10,492 bases of DNA, taken from NCBI GenBank assembly GCA_036555705.1, contig DATBKT010000218.1, forward strand, positions 1-10,492, given 5' to 3'. A program made the position numbers and the translations under genes. The notes beneath the pieces were generated by a model. It was not told the origin of the DNA and searched no databases. It saw only the letters and a list, made by a program, of their open reading frames with translations. The DNA comes from JARBAU01 sp029237525 (lineage in GTDB: Archaea > Thermoproteota > Nitrososphaeria > Nitrososphaerales > Nitrososphaeraceae). The first letter of the stretch is position 1; each line of letters starts with the position of its first letter. Below are positions 1 to 8,100 of the stretch, piece by piece.

Positions 1-907
1 GATCTATGGTGATGCCAGTAGGATTATCAAATTGTCCATCTCGAGAACCTTTTGAACCCCATTTGGCAATGTACCTTCCAGTTGAGTCAAATTTTTGTAT
101 ACGATGATTGTCCTTATCAGTAACGTATAGGTATGTAGATGTTCTATCTATGGTAATGCCAGTTGGATTCTTCAGTTGACCATCGTTTGAGCCTTTCCTA
201 GATAAGAGCGAGGAAGAGGAGTATGGCACATAAGATTTCGTATAATGAGGATTCGTGACTGATTTCCTATCAGTGTTAATGGTGGATCTCTGTTGTAGTA
301 AAGTGGATAGCTCTGAGGGATCAACTGTGATATTTATGTCAGGCTGCCGCCTTATCAAATTTGCCAACTTTCTGAATCGATTAAACCTCTTCCTAAACAT
401 AAATTGCTGTCCATCGACCAAGTTATCTCCAAGTTCAATTGCATCTAATATTTTCTCAAATCCCGCTTTCCAGTCTGGAAATAGATCAACAAATTGGATT
501 TTTTCTAGATCTGAATAAGGGATTTTACAATCATCAAGCCTAACTGGAATAACAATAATTTTTTTTCTTTGTTGGGTTTGTTTCATTACATTTAATGCAT
601 ATTCAAATTCTTTCCTTGTATAGCCCTTTTTCTGCACAGCTGTTGAGGATATTAAGGAAATAAAATATCTTGATGTCTGGATAGCTTTTTCGATCTCATT
701 TTCCCATACTTGACCGGGACGAATACTTGTATCGATCCATGGCTCTAGGCCTAGATCAGCATCTTTCAAAGCATTCACAAACTCCATTGCTTGTTCACGC
801 TCTTCACGTATATAACTAACGAATACAACAGTCTTCTTTTTGTTCCCCGGTGGGTCTGCAGTCGAACTCAAAGCGTTAGATAAAGGACTTCTTTCGACTT
901 CCATCAT
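1..907 (-). CDS. TIR domain-NHL repeat protein, partial (C-terminus beyond left edge)
   Basis: About 302 residues are visible and the frame is still open at base 1. Residues 25-155 form a TIR domain: it starts with KKTVVFVSY, has the PGQVWENEIEKAI segment (64-76) and ends with FVDLFPDWKAGFEKIL. Glu100 in YTRKEFEYAL lies where TIR NADases such as SARM1 keep their catalytic glutamate, so NAD+ cleavage is a reasonable inference. A linker of about 80 residues follows, then NHL repeats: one full unit from about residue 241 (NPTGITID...YVTDKDNHRIQKFD) and the start of a second, 48 codons later. NHL propellers usually bind protein, RNA or glycan ligands, so this part is probably the sensor. The start is fixed by an in-frame TGA 9 bases upstream of two consecutive ATG codons (907 and 904). 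Its TIR domain is clearly related to that of the TIR-SIR2 gene at the other end of the window. Domain calls are secure; a defence role is inferred. Confidence 0.9.
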   Translation of the reverse strand, partial: MMEVERSPLSNALSSTADPPGNKKKTVVFVSYIREEREQAMEFVNALKDADLGLEPWIDTSIRPGQVWENEIEKAIQTSRYFISLISSTAVQKKGYTRKEFEYALNVMKQTQQRKKIIVIPVRLDDCKIPYSDLEKIQFVDLFPDWKAGFEKILDAIELGDNLVDGQQFMFRKRFNRFRKLANLIRRQPDINITVDPSELSTLLQQRSTINTDRKSVTNPHYTKSYVPYSSSSLLSRKGSNDGQLKNPTGITIDRTSTYLYVTDKDNHRIQKFDSTGRYIAKWGSKGSRDGQFDNPTGITID

Positions 908-964
908 TGTCTTTCACGTACCAAAAGGATCTCTACAATCATATTAGATGCAGTGATAAGAGTC

Positions 965-972
965 ATAATAAA
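965..972 (-). promoter_or_regulatory. Possible TATA box of the TIR-NHL gene
   Basis: On the minus strand this reads TTTATTAT, close to the archaeal TATA consensus, centred about 61 bases upstream of the ATG at 907. With the usual archaeal spacing of about 26 bases to the transcript start, this would leave a leader of about 35 bases. No clear BRE or Shine-Dalgarno was seen, and in AT-rich DNA such boxes arise easily by chance. Confidence 0.3.
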
Positions 973-1093
973 CTTGGCCTCTAGCGACTATAAGTATTCT
1001 CTTAAAGTCTAAGTATGTAGAATAATATTCACTGCTTAATGTTCAATCAAATTTATAATCTTCTTCGCCTAGATGGAATCTTAATCAAACAAC

Positions 1094-1145
1094 AGTGAAA
1101 TATCACTAAATTATAACTATTCAAGTGTTGTATTGATAACACTTG
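1094..1145. promoter_or_regulatory. Two dyads flanking a TATA-like box (possible operator)
   Basis: Three elements sit together in the divergent promoter region. The first is AGTGA-AATA-TCACT (1094-1107). The second is a TATA-like TAAATTATAA (1107-1116). The third is a perfect 8-bp inverted repeat, CAAGTGTT (1122-1129) and AACACTTG (1138-1145), with an 8-base spacer. Both dyads carry AGTG/CACT half-sites, and their centres are 33 bp apart, about three helical turns, on either side of the box. The box is about 60 bases upstream of the GTG at 1172, implying a leader of about 34 bases. The layout suggests a dimeric regulator controlling the plus-strand genes; the regulator is not in the window. 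Confidence 0.4.
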
Positions 1146-1171
1146 TTATTTAGCTACATTATAGTATTGTT

Positions 1172-1552
1172 GTGTTACTTTCAAAAGATACGTCTGTCGG
1201 CACCTATAAAGAGTTCGAAGTAGTCTATATGGGTGGTCATAAAGCCTTTCCAGATAAGACACATACTAAACTTAGAATTGCTGAAAAAGGAGTGGAATTG
1301 GTGAAACTAGGCCTGACAATACCTTTTTCTTCTATAAATAGAATCGAAAATATGGAAGAAAAGAAAATTTCTGCATTGCGCCTGGTTGTTTTAGGTATAG
1401 TCGGAATGCTTTGGAAGAAGAAATACATGTATACAATAATTCGATATGGAAAAGAAATTGACGCACAAACAATAGTACTTGATCTTGGAAAAAAAATAGA
1501 TCAAATTCAGTCATTGATAAATAATAAAGTATTATACGCTGGACAATACTGA
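1172..1552 (+). CDS. Small PH/GRAM-like domain protein
   Basis: This is a 126-residue protein that I do not recognise as a named gene. The pattern is strand-rich: EFEVVYMGGHKAFPDKT, then TKLRIAEKGVELV, then TIPFSSINRIENMEEKKISALR, a hydrophobic stretch (69-81) running into WKKKYMYTIIRY, and a closing helix from about residue 103 (DLGKKIDQIQSLINNK). This succession, with a final amphipathic helix, resembles the short bacterial/archaeal PH-like or GRAM-like fold that often binds lipid or protein at membranes. The hydrophobic stretch is too short to be a confident membrane helix. The start is the only nearby one: GTG at 1172, six codons after an in-frame TAG. ATG at 1229 (residue 20) is an alternative but would remove the first strand. 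It precedes the membrane receptor-like gene by 87 bases on the same strand, so cotranscription is possible. Fold assignment is tentative. Confidence 0.7.
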   Translation: MLLSKDTSVGTYKEFEVVYMGGHKAFPDKTHTKLRIAEKGVELVKLGLTIPFSSINRIENMEEKKISALRLVVLGIVGMLWKKKYMYTIIRYGKEIDAQTIVLDLGKKIDQIQSLINNKVLYAGQY

Positions 1553-1639
1553 CGTCTAATACATATTTTAAAACAGATAAGTGATCAGAATTTGTTTGCA
1601 ATCTTACAACAACTATTGGTAAAAATTATAAAAATCAAT

Positions 1640-3763
1640 ATGATAAATAAGGATAAGGAAAAAATATTATTTTTCAGTGGAATGGCTCTTGCAATTGTTA
1701 TAGCTAATTCCATTATCTATCTTGTTTCACCTATTGAAAATAAAATTATCTATACGAATTGGATATTGTTGATTAATTCATCGGTATCTGCTGGTCTATC
1801 TGTACTATTGGTAACAAGGCGTTTGAAACACAAAATCTTAGATCAACACACAATAACACATATTTCTCTTGCAATAGGGTTAATCCTATGGCTTTGCGCT
1901 AATGTTCAATGGTATATTTATGAGCTTGATGATGTAGTTCCGGAAGTACCGTCTATTGCAGATTTATTTTGGATAGCGGCATATCCATTTTTTGGATACT
2001 CACTTTATACCGCGTTTAGAGAATTTTATCAAAAGCATCAAAATAGAAACATACTTTTCATCACTATTGGCTGTAGCATACTGTTTATTACATATGTTGT
2101 ATATATTACTGTTGGTTTATCTGTATTATCGTCTTCAAATGGGATCATTTTATTTTCTGTGATTGTTGTATATCCTATTCTAAATGTTATTTTGATAGTT
2201 CCAGCAGTAACTCTGTTTACCAGCGCTAGGAAAGATCGTACACTATCCATTCCACGCTTGTGCGAGTCATTGTCTTTGATAAGTCTTGTTATTGCAGATA
2301 GTTGGTTCGTGATTATCTATTTATCAAATGAAATAGAAGCAATATGGTATTCAAATTTATTAATTGTTAATCATTACATAATAATATCTGGTGGATTATT
2401 GTGGACCCTTCTATTTCTTGATTCCAAGTCAAATTTGTATAGATCAAAATTCAAAAGTTGGGTCAAATATGTTAATAAAATCCCACGATTTATGACAGTT
2501 TCTCTGAGCTTGCTTTTAGTACTATCCTTCATTTTTGCTGGTCCCTTTCATCAAAAAACTGATTCATATTCAAGTAGTATGGATTGTGATAAACCCGATA
2601 ATAATGATCTCAAAGTGGGAGTGCTTTTAGGCTTAAGCGGCTCATCCTATGAAAGTGGATTAACACAGACTAAGGTCTTGAAGCAAGCTGTTATGGATGT
2701 CGAAAAAACCTTTTTGAAAAACAATATTCATAAGAAGGTCGTATTATGTATCGAAAACACAGAGATAAGGCCAGATGTTGCTGTCGCAAAAACAAAAAAA
2801 TTGATTGACGAAGGTGTAAGAATTATTATTGGGCCCCAAACTAGCAGTGAGCTTAAAGAAATAAAGAAATATACTGATCATAATGATGTCCTCGTCATTA
2901 GTCAGTCAAGTACAGCTCCATCATTATCTCAAGATGATAATATTTTTAGATTGCTACAAAACGATAATAATCAGGGTAAAAAAATCGCAGAAAAAATGCG
3001 AAGTGATGGTATCCAATTAGTTATACCAATTTGGAGAAATGATCAGTATGGCAATGAGCTACAGAATATAACCAAAGTAAAATTTCAGAGTCTCGGTGGA
3101 CATTTCAGTAATTATGGTGTAAAATACGATCCTCCTATAGGTGAATATGCTGGCAGCCTTCACAGAATCAACTTTATAACATGGGATCAGAAATTAAAAG
3201 CCCTAAGTCTTGCTGTGGATAACGCACGAAATGTTTTGGGCCAAAATTCCTACTCTAAAATAGGAATATACGTGATATCTTATGGTGAAGTGGTTCCACT
3301 CTTAATTCAAGCTCCTTCTCAGCCAGACCTGTATAAGGTAAAGTGGTATGGTAGTGAAGCTACAGCCAAAATTGAACGACTATTGAGAAATCAAAAAGCT
3401 GTAGAATTTGCTTATAGAACTAATTTTACTAGTCCACTGATATCTATGAACGAAACAAATATGAAATTAAAAGCATTAGAAAACGTCACCAAATTAGAGC
3501 TAAATCCAAACGATGCTAATGTATATGATGCATTATGGATAGCTGCGTTAACTGAAAATATGTCTCAGAATATGAATTTTGCAAAGCTAAAGGCAAACTT
3601 TTACAAAATAATTGAATTATATCAAGGTGCAAGCGGTAATATAAAATTAGATAGATATGGCGATAGAATCGGAAATTATAGTCTTTGGACAATAAAAGAA
3701 AATTTGGTTACAAGAAATTATGAGTGGGATAGATTAACTGGAAGAGAGTCGAATAATAAATAA
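1640..3763 (+). CDS. Nine-helix membrane protein with extracytoplasmic type-1 periplasmic binding domain
   Basis: This 707-residue protein has two parts. Residues 10-301 show nine hydrophobic helices (about 10-29, 38-58, 73-95, 105-127, 138-160, 168-193, 208-228, 240-260, 283-301). Basic loops (RRLKHK, REFYQKHQNR, SARKDR and the 262-280 loop) alternate with acidic ones (YELDDVVPEVPS, SNEIEAIW), which puts the N-terminus inside and the C-terminus outside. The SIADLFWIAAYPFFGYSLY motif near helix 4 resembles that of multi-helix sensor domains. Residues 324-690 resemble the receptor-ligand/branched-chain amino-acid binding family (Peripla_BP_6): VGVLLGLSG, then AVAKTKKLIDEGVRIIIGPQTS, then PNDANVYDALWIAAL. 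The binding domain is therefore tethered outside the cell. No kinase, methyl-accepting or transport domain follows, so how binding is relayed is unknown. ATG at 1640 was chosen because it has the usual basic N-terminus; TTG at 1592 would add 16 residues. It could be a solute receptor or a partner of a separate transporter. Confidence 0.88.
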   Translation: MINKDKEKILFFSGMALAIVIANSIIYLVSPIENKIIYTNWILLINSSVSAGLSVLLVTRRLKHKILDQHTITHISLAIGLILWLCANVQWYIYELDDVVPEVPSIADLFWIAAYPFFGYSLYTAFREFYQKHQNRNILFITIGCSILFITYVVYITVGLSVLSSSNGIILFSVIVVYPILNVILIVPAVTLFTSARKDRTLSIPRLCESLSLISLVIADSWFVIIYLSNEIEAIWYSNLLIVNHYIIISGGLLWTLLFLDSKSNLYRSKFKSWVKYVNKIPRFMTVSLSLLLVLSFIFAGPFHQKTDSYSSSMDCDKPDNNDLKVGVLLGLSGSSYESGLTQTKVLKQAVMDVEKTFLKNNIHKKVVLCIENTEIRPDVAVAKTKKLIDEGVRIIIGPQTSSELKEIKKYTDHNDVLVISQSSTAPSLSQDDNIFRLLQNDNNQGKKIAEKMRSDGIQLVIPIWRNDQYGNELQNITKVKFQSLGGHFSNYGVKYDPPIGEYAGSLHRINFITWDQKLKALSLAVDNARNVLGQNSYSKIGIYVISYGEVVPLLIQAPSQPDLYKVKWYGSEATAKIERLLRNQKAVEFAYRTNFTSPLISMNETNMKLKALENVTKLELNPNDANVYDALWIAALTENMSQNMNFAKLKANFYKIIELYQGASGNIKLDRYGDRIGNYSLWTIKENLVTRNYEWDRLTGRESNNK

Positions 3764-3823
3764 ATTTTATATTTAGATTCAAGATGTGGGTTCAATCACA
3801 GATTGTAGCTTCTTTCTAATACA

Positions 3824-4815
3824 CTAACTACGAGTTCAGCTGGTTAAAAGAAGGATAAAATGGGCTTTGTAGAAAACATCAATAATATTACAAGATTGGT
3901 CAGTCTATCCATGTTATAGGTTATACATCTGAACACTAGTTCGCTGCTCTGTGTTCTAATCCGTCTAGAAATAAGACAGTCTCCAAACGGTCGTTTGTTA
4001 ACAGACATTATAGTTTCATCCTTGTTTCGTTGATTGTACAATAATTTGGAATAACTGCGTTTCATCTGCCTTCTGTACTTGCCATATGGTCATATCGATA
4101 CATGTTCATATCGAGCAGGGATTATACTGAATGCATGCAAGCCATCTCTTACCAGCTGATGATTATCTTGACTATCATATCCATTATCCGCTGTGACTAC
4201 AAATAAGGGAAGAATATCTGATGTTTTCGTTATAATTGGCCTGAAATCTATATTATTATCCATTCTTGTAGGAGCTCGTCTTGTCTTAACTGTACATATA
4301 ATTCGTAATAATACGTCTGCTCTAATGGATAGCTTTATCTATTTTCCTCTTAATTTAGCTCTTTCTGTGTAGTATTGCGATGAATGTTTTGATTTGAATC
4401 CAGTCGAATCTATTCCTGCCAAGATATGGTTCGTACCGCTTATTACAAGGAACGAGGAAATTATCTTTTCAAGCAATGTATTATTAATGATTCAGTAAAC
4501 TTTGCAATGTGGTAAAATGGGGAATATGTGGCAGTCCTAAAAATAATCTTAGATGATATGCTTCAACCAGCCATTCTATAGACTTCCTTTAATTCTTACC
4601 TTCATACTGTCTTATTGTTAGTAGCACTAGATGCTGTCACATCATAAATACAAGTTGCACTATCTATGAAAAAACAATGGTATCCTTGAACTTAGAACAC
4701 AGTACATAGTATTTGCCAATCTAACGTATTTTGATACTATCAATATCCATACTGGATTATGTTCCTATAAAGCTCCAACGGTGTTCAAAGCATGATTTCT
4801 ACAGAGCCTAGTTAG
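3824..4815. mobile_element. Possible limits of the decayed IS5-like element
   Basis: CTAACTA at 3824-3830 and its inverse TAGTTAG at 4809-4815 bracket the transposase remnant. Reading inward, both ends give CxCTAACTA, and similarity beyond that is poor. The enclosed length of 992 bp suits an IS5-type element. No convincing target-site duplication was seen. The right end lies 29 bases beyond the SLATT stop codon, so the element would have landed just downstream of that gene. Bases 4627-4808 contain no recognisable coding sequence and would be the degraded upstream end. A 7-bp match could be chance. Confidence 0.4.
3844..4626 (-). pseudogene. Decayed IS5-like DDE transposase
   Basis: Read on the minus strand, this is a transposase remnant. 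From about 4626 it reads LLTIRQYEGKN-stop-RKSIEWLVEAYHLRLFLGLPHIPHFTTLQ. After a frameshift near 4490, one frame runs from 4488 to the terminal stop at 3844-3846 with two internal stops (TAG, then TGA). That frame keeps the DDE landmarks: Asp in ILAGIDSTGF, Asp in VVTADNGYDSQDNH, and Glu in YNQRNKDETIMS, followed by KRPFG and ITYNMDRLTNLV. This order (TGF, ADxGYDS, ET-S-KR-FG, final YN-R) fits the DDE_Tnp_1/IS5-type family. The encoded enzyme would have cut and pasted its own element. The last 73 codons remain open but lack the first two catalytic residues, so no active product is expected. The exact IS family is inferred from memory of the motifs. Confidence 0.85.
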
Positions 4816-4843
4816 CGTAAAATCGAACGTAAGCTGTGTGCAA

Positions 4844-5359
4844 TCACTTTGGCTGCTCAGTTGTTGTTGTACCTTGCTTTGGCTGCGTAGGACTCTGCTG
4901 CTGTTGCATCACTCTTGTTTGTTGCTGGAATGCAAAGAATTTCGAATTTTCGGAGGAAGTCATAGCCTCAACTCTTTCGACCAATAGTCTATTCTTATCA
5001 GGTTCAGACAGATTTGAATATTGTGCGCAGCTATTTTGGAAAAGAAATCTTTCTCTCTTTAGAGCTTCGGCAGTTGTTCTATATAATAACCAAGTCTCAA
5101 AATATTTTTCCATTTGACTTATAGCTATTATAATAGCAACGCCTGCGCTTATAATAGAACTTGCTAGCAACGCTGCACGTTGAGTCACAGAATCTAGGCT
5201 CCAGCCACTTGTTAAATTAATGACAGGGATGATTGCGGTAGCGATTATAGCTATAATTTGAAAAGTACGATATCTTGATTTATTAAATGCTGCTTTTTGT
5301 GCATACCAACTCCTTTGATCATCGAGACGCTCTTCAATGTAGTTATCAATTGCAGCCAA
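4844..5359 (-). CDS. SLATT/DUF4231-like two-helix membrane protein
   Basis: This 171-residue protein starts with an amphipathic stretch (IDNYIEERLDDQRSWYAQKAAFN). Two membrane helices follow, about 33-50 (FQIIAIIATAIIPVINLT) and 62-81 (AALLASSIISAGVAIIIAIS). Next is a helical segment with the R-x-T-A-EALKRE-x-FLF and LLVERVEAM pattern, and a Gln/Thr-rich tail (145-171). This order matches DUF4231, part of the SLATT superfamily. SLATT proteins were described as two-helix, probably pore-forming effectors associated with SMODS nucleotidyltransferases and SLOG sensors. The nearest upstream gene on the same strand encodes a SLOG-like domain, 508 bases away. The start is TTG at 5359: no ATG or GTG lies between an in-frame TAG 15 codons upstream and the conserved region. 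The repeat-rich tail may have drifted. Family is fairly sure; membrane killing is inference. Confidence 0.85.
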   Translation of the reverse strand: MAAIDNYIEERLDDQRSWYAQKAAFNKSRYRTFQIIAIIATAIIPVINLTSGWSLDSVTQRAALLASSIISAGVAIIIAISQMEKYFETWLLYRTTAEALKRERFLFQNSCAQYSNLSEPDKNRLLVERVEAMTSSENSKFFAFQQQTRVMQQQQSPTQPKQGTTTTEQPK

Positions 5360-5867
5360 TATAGAATTATATACATCTGGATATTTCGGTTTTTTATTCT
5401 ATACTTATTGAACATTATTATGCTTATCAAATCTTCAATATTCAGTACAACATATATCACAGCACAATATTCCTAGCACTTATACTTTAAAGTATTGACT
5501 ATTTGTATCCTATCAATTAACAAGAAGAAGTGGAAATCGCCATAAACAGGAAACGCAATAAATCAAAATATTCATACTTCAAATAGCAGTGCCTAAATTC
5601 TATGGAGTTAACATGTGTAGATCATCATTTAATAATTGATGTAAATATCTTGAAATTAATGTTGCTTTTAACAGCTGAAATGTATAATCAATAACGTACT
5701 ATATCTCCTTGGCCATTATAATAGCTCACGACATAATTTTAACATTATAACGAGGGTTCAACGGTATTTCATGATATTGAGTAGTTTAAATACACAACCA
5801 CGGTTCCATTATCAAGTATCAACTAGTGATCGATTTGCATATCTTCTTATATATACCATTCATTTTT
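5360..5867. other. Intergenic stretch, no gene seen
   Basis: These 508 AT-rich bases separate the SLATT gene from the upstream SLOG-containing gene. I see no convincing coding frame or RNA gene. The only open frame nearby (5251-5460, minus) overlaps the SLATT start in another frame and lacks family character. Any SLATT promoter should lie near 5385-5400, where the minus strand reads AATAAGTATAGAATAAAAAA, but no clear TATA box stands out. Confidence 0.5.
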
Positions 5868-7847
5868 CTATTTCTTAAAAAGTTCGTTTGTATCAAGCAC
5901 GTATGCGCGGCCCAAGTGTTTTGAAATTTGCTCGTACATGTCTTTTGTGCCACCAGGACCATCGCTCTCCTTACGATTCCATAAGCATATAAAACGAACT
6001 CTTTCGGGCGCGTTTTCGGGTTTCAATGAAAGTGCTGTGTAGAGCTGCCATAAGTTATCTCTAGCATATGCATCTACGCCTTCAGGAGCAGCTCCAATTT
6101 CGTCAGGCATAACGTATAACGTTGTATTCGGATTATTCTTTACTTTATAGAATTTATCTTGCCAAATGTTCCCTGCAAAGCTAACAGATTTACGAAGAAA
6201 AGTCGGCTCTTCAAATGGAATTCTTATTTGTAAATGCAGTTCACGCTCAAGAACTGACTCTGCAAAAAGTAAATCTCCTCCACATGCACCTCCGCATAAT
6301 GCAATATCTTCTTTCCCTGCACCTAGTTCGTCTAGCTTTGCAGCAATAGCATTGGCAGCTATGTCGAAATATTTCTTATCATTAGGGAACCTAGGATCAG
6401 TCCTTCCAGGAGCATCGATCATATGACCACTGAAAAGAAAAACTGATTTCGGTTTTACTCGTATTTCAGGCTTTTGGATTTTTTCCAAAGCTCGATCAAA
6501 GACCTTTATTGCGGCATCAACTTCTTTAGGACGAAAACCTAGATCTCTGAGGATTAAAAGCTGTTGACGTGAAGAGTCAAGGTCAAACCAATTGTTTTCA
6601 GATACTGCTACAGCATATTTATAAGCTTTCTCTATAACAGGAGTATCACTTACTAATACCTCGACATCTCCAAGACTAACCCTTGCCCAATAATCCTTGA
6701 AACTTGGTGTTCCTTTAGAGAGTGCACTTTGAATAGCCCAACGAATACCTCCTTCTAAAGCTTTGAGCTTTTCAGATTGCGTAATATCTCCAGTTAAATA
6801 TGCAAGTAAATGCAAAAGTGTAAGAGCATTAATTCCAGAATAATAGTGAATTGGTTCCAGAACAAATGCCTGATAATAAGGGTCTATTGCTTCCCTGAGA
6901 AGACCCTCTTCATAAGCAGCATCATCTTTCATCTGTTCTATAGTTTTCTCGTTATCTTCACCTCGCCAAGCTTGCACCCACGCATTTTTTTCCACACGAC
7001 CTAAAAGAGCTAATGTTTCAGAGTCTCTCGAATTCTCTTGAACCAAAGATCTCATCCATTCTTTAGCAAGTTCAAATTTCTTACACCTTCCCAAAAGAAT
7101 ACCTTTGTACTGACTAGCTATCATATCTTTAGGATTCATTGCCAGCGCTTTTTCTATTTGTTCCAAACCAAATGAGAATTGACCCAAATCCATAAGGGCT
7201 TTACCAGCATTCCTATATGCTTCTAGGCGTAGTGCATATATTGGAGCTTCATTAGCTAGAACCAAGATATCTCCAGGTCTTTGCTTTTCACGTGCTACAT
7301 TTATCTTACTTTCCCAAGCCCATTGTTTTTCCCAAAACTCTTTTGCCTCACCAACCTGAAGCTTTTTCCAATTAGGCTCTTCAAGGTATGGCAAAAGATG
7401 GTATACAGGACTAATTTTACGGCCGTACCATGACAACATTGTTTCTCTGCACATGGTACGCAGGGCTGCCTTATCTTTAGAAAGAGATTCTTTGTCCGGC
7501 ACCCCGTCTCTGATGTTGTAGGAAAGTTTTCTATCTGTATAGACATCAAATGGCATGTAGCTTCGTTTAGAATTTATCTGAACAATCCCGCGAGAACGTA
7601 ATGCATGTCTGACACCCATCTCATACCACACGTTAGGATTATCAATGGATAGATCTGCTACAACTAGATCAGCTAAGAGGAGTTCTTGAAACATATCTGT
7701 GCGTATTTCTCCGGCCTTTTGTTCTTCGTCTGCTCTAAAAACCTCAAATCCCTCTTCTTCAAGCGCAGGTTTAATCAGATCTGAGTAGACCTTGTTAAAA
7801 TTGATCCCTTCTTTAGTGCCAAAAGGCATTGCAACAAAAACATGCAT
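5868..7847 (-). CDS. Deoxyribosyltransferase-like / TPR-TRAFs-binding-like / SLOG-like three-domain protein
   Basis: This 659-residue soluble protein has three parts. Residues 1-95 resemble the nucleoside deoxyribosyltransferase-like fold: MHVFVAMPFG, then GFEVFRADEE, then LLADLVVADLS, then NPNVWYEMGVRHALR. Glu76 is placed where related enzymes keep a catalytic acid. Residues 200-455 are helical, with TPR-like units (AYRNAGKALMDLGQFSFGLEQIEKALAMNP) and similarity in layout to the TRAFs-binding region of ASK-type MAP3 kinases. Residues 467-657 form a Rossmann domain with VFLFSGHMID, a Gly-rich CGGACGGDLLFAE (518-530), and WNRKESDGPGGT near the end. These fit the SLOG superfamily of nucleotide-derivative sensors or processors. 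The ATG at 7847 starts directly at the first strand. It lies upstream of the SLATT gene on the same strand, so it may sense a signal for that effector. Domain order is well supported; ligand and reaction are unknown. Confidence 0.9.
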   Translation of the reverse strand: MHVFVAMPFGTKEGINFNKVYSDLIKPALEEEGFEVFRADEEQKAGEIRTDMFQELLLADLVVADLSIDNPNVWYEMGVRHALRSRGIVQINSKRSYMPFDVYTDRKLSYNIRDGVPDKESLSKDKAALRTMCRETMLSWYGRKISPVYHLLPYLEEPNWKKLQVGEAKEFWEKQWAWESKINVAREKQRPGDILVLANEAPIYALRLEAYRNAGKALMDLGQFSFGLEQIEKALAMNPKDMIASQYKGILLGRCKKFELAKEWMRSLVQENSRDSETLALLGRVEKNAWVQAWRGEDNEKTIEQMKDDAAYEEGLLREAIDPYYQAFVLEPIHYYSGINALTLLHLLAYLTGDITQSEKLKALEGGIRWAIQSALSKGTPSFKDYWARVSLGDVEVLVSDTPVIEKAYKYAVAVSENNWFDLDSSRQQLLILRDLGFRPKEVDAAIKVFDRALEKIQKPEIRVKPKSVFLFSGHMIDAPGRTDPRFPNDKKYFDIAANAIAAKLDELGAGKEDIALCGGACGGDLLFAESVLERELHLQIRIPFEEPTFLRKSVSFAGNIWQDKFYKVKNNPNTTLYVMPDEIGAAPEGVDAYARDNLWQLYTALSLKPENAPERVRFICLWNRKESDGPGGTKDMYEQISKHLGRAYVLDTNELFKK

Positions 7848-7877
7848 ATTTAAGACTTTACAGCATAACAGATATTC

Positions 7878-7887
7878 AAATATTTAT
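7878..7887 (-). promoter_or_regulatory. Possible TATA box of the three-domain gene
   Basis: The minus strand reads ATAAATATTT here, centred about 35 bases upstream of the ATG at 7847. With usual archaeal spacing the leader would be about 10 bases, which agrees with the lack of a Shine-Dalgarno sequence. The match is good but this sequence is common in AT-rich DNA. Confidence 0.35.
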
Positions 7888-8100
7888 CGGTGGGAGCATG
7901 CTTGGGAAATAACCTAATATATCAAATATTATTTTCTAAAACTTTAGGCCGAGATAATCACACAAAGCAATAAAATTTAAGTCTCCATGAGATTGTCGAA
8001 AAGCATGATTATCGGTTAAAATATGGTGCTTCTCACAACAATAGCTGTTCTTAAAAATATGTTAGCAATTGGTTAGTAATTATAACGGATTTTCCATGTA

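Noticed and set aside
255..518. 87-codon plus-strand open frame
   Set aside because: It lies wholly antisense to the TIR-NHL gene, whose frame encodes clear family motifs.
5124..5137. 14-bp palindrome GCTATTATAATAGC
   Set aside because: It lies within the second membrane helix of the SLATT gene, where Ala/Ile codons explain the sequence.
5251..5460. 69-codon minus-strand open frame overlapping the SLATT start
   Set aside because: It is in a different frame from the conserved SLATT helix and shows no domain pattern; likely chance in AT-rich DNA.
6810..7004. 64-codon plus-strand open frame
   Set aside because: It is antisense to the helical middle of the three-domain gene and shows no features of its own.
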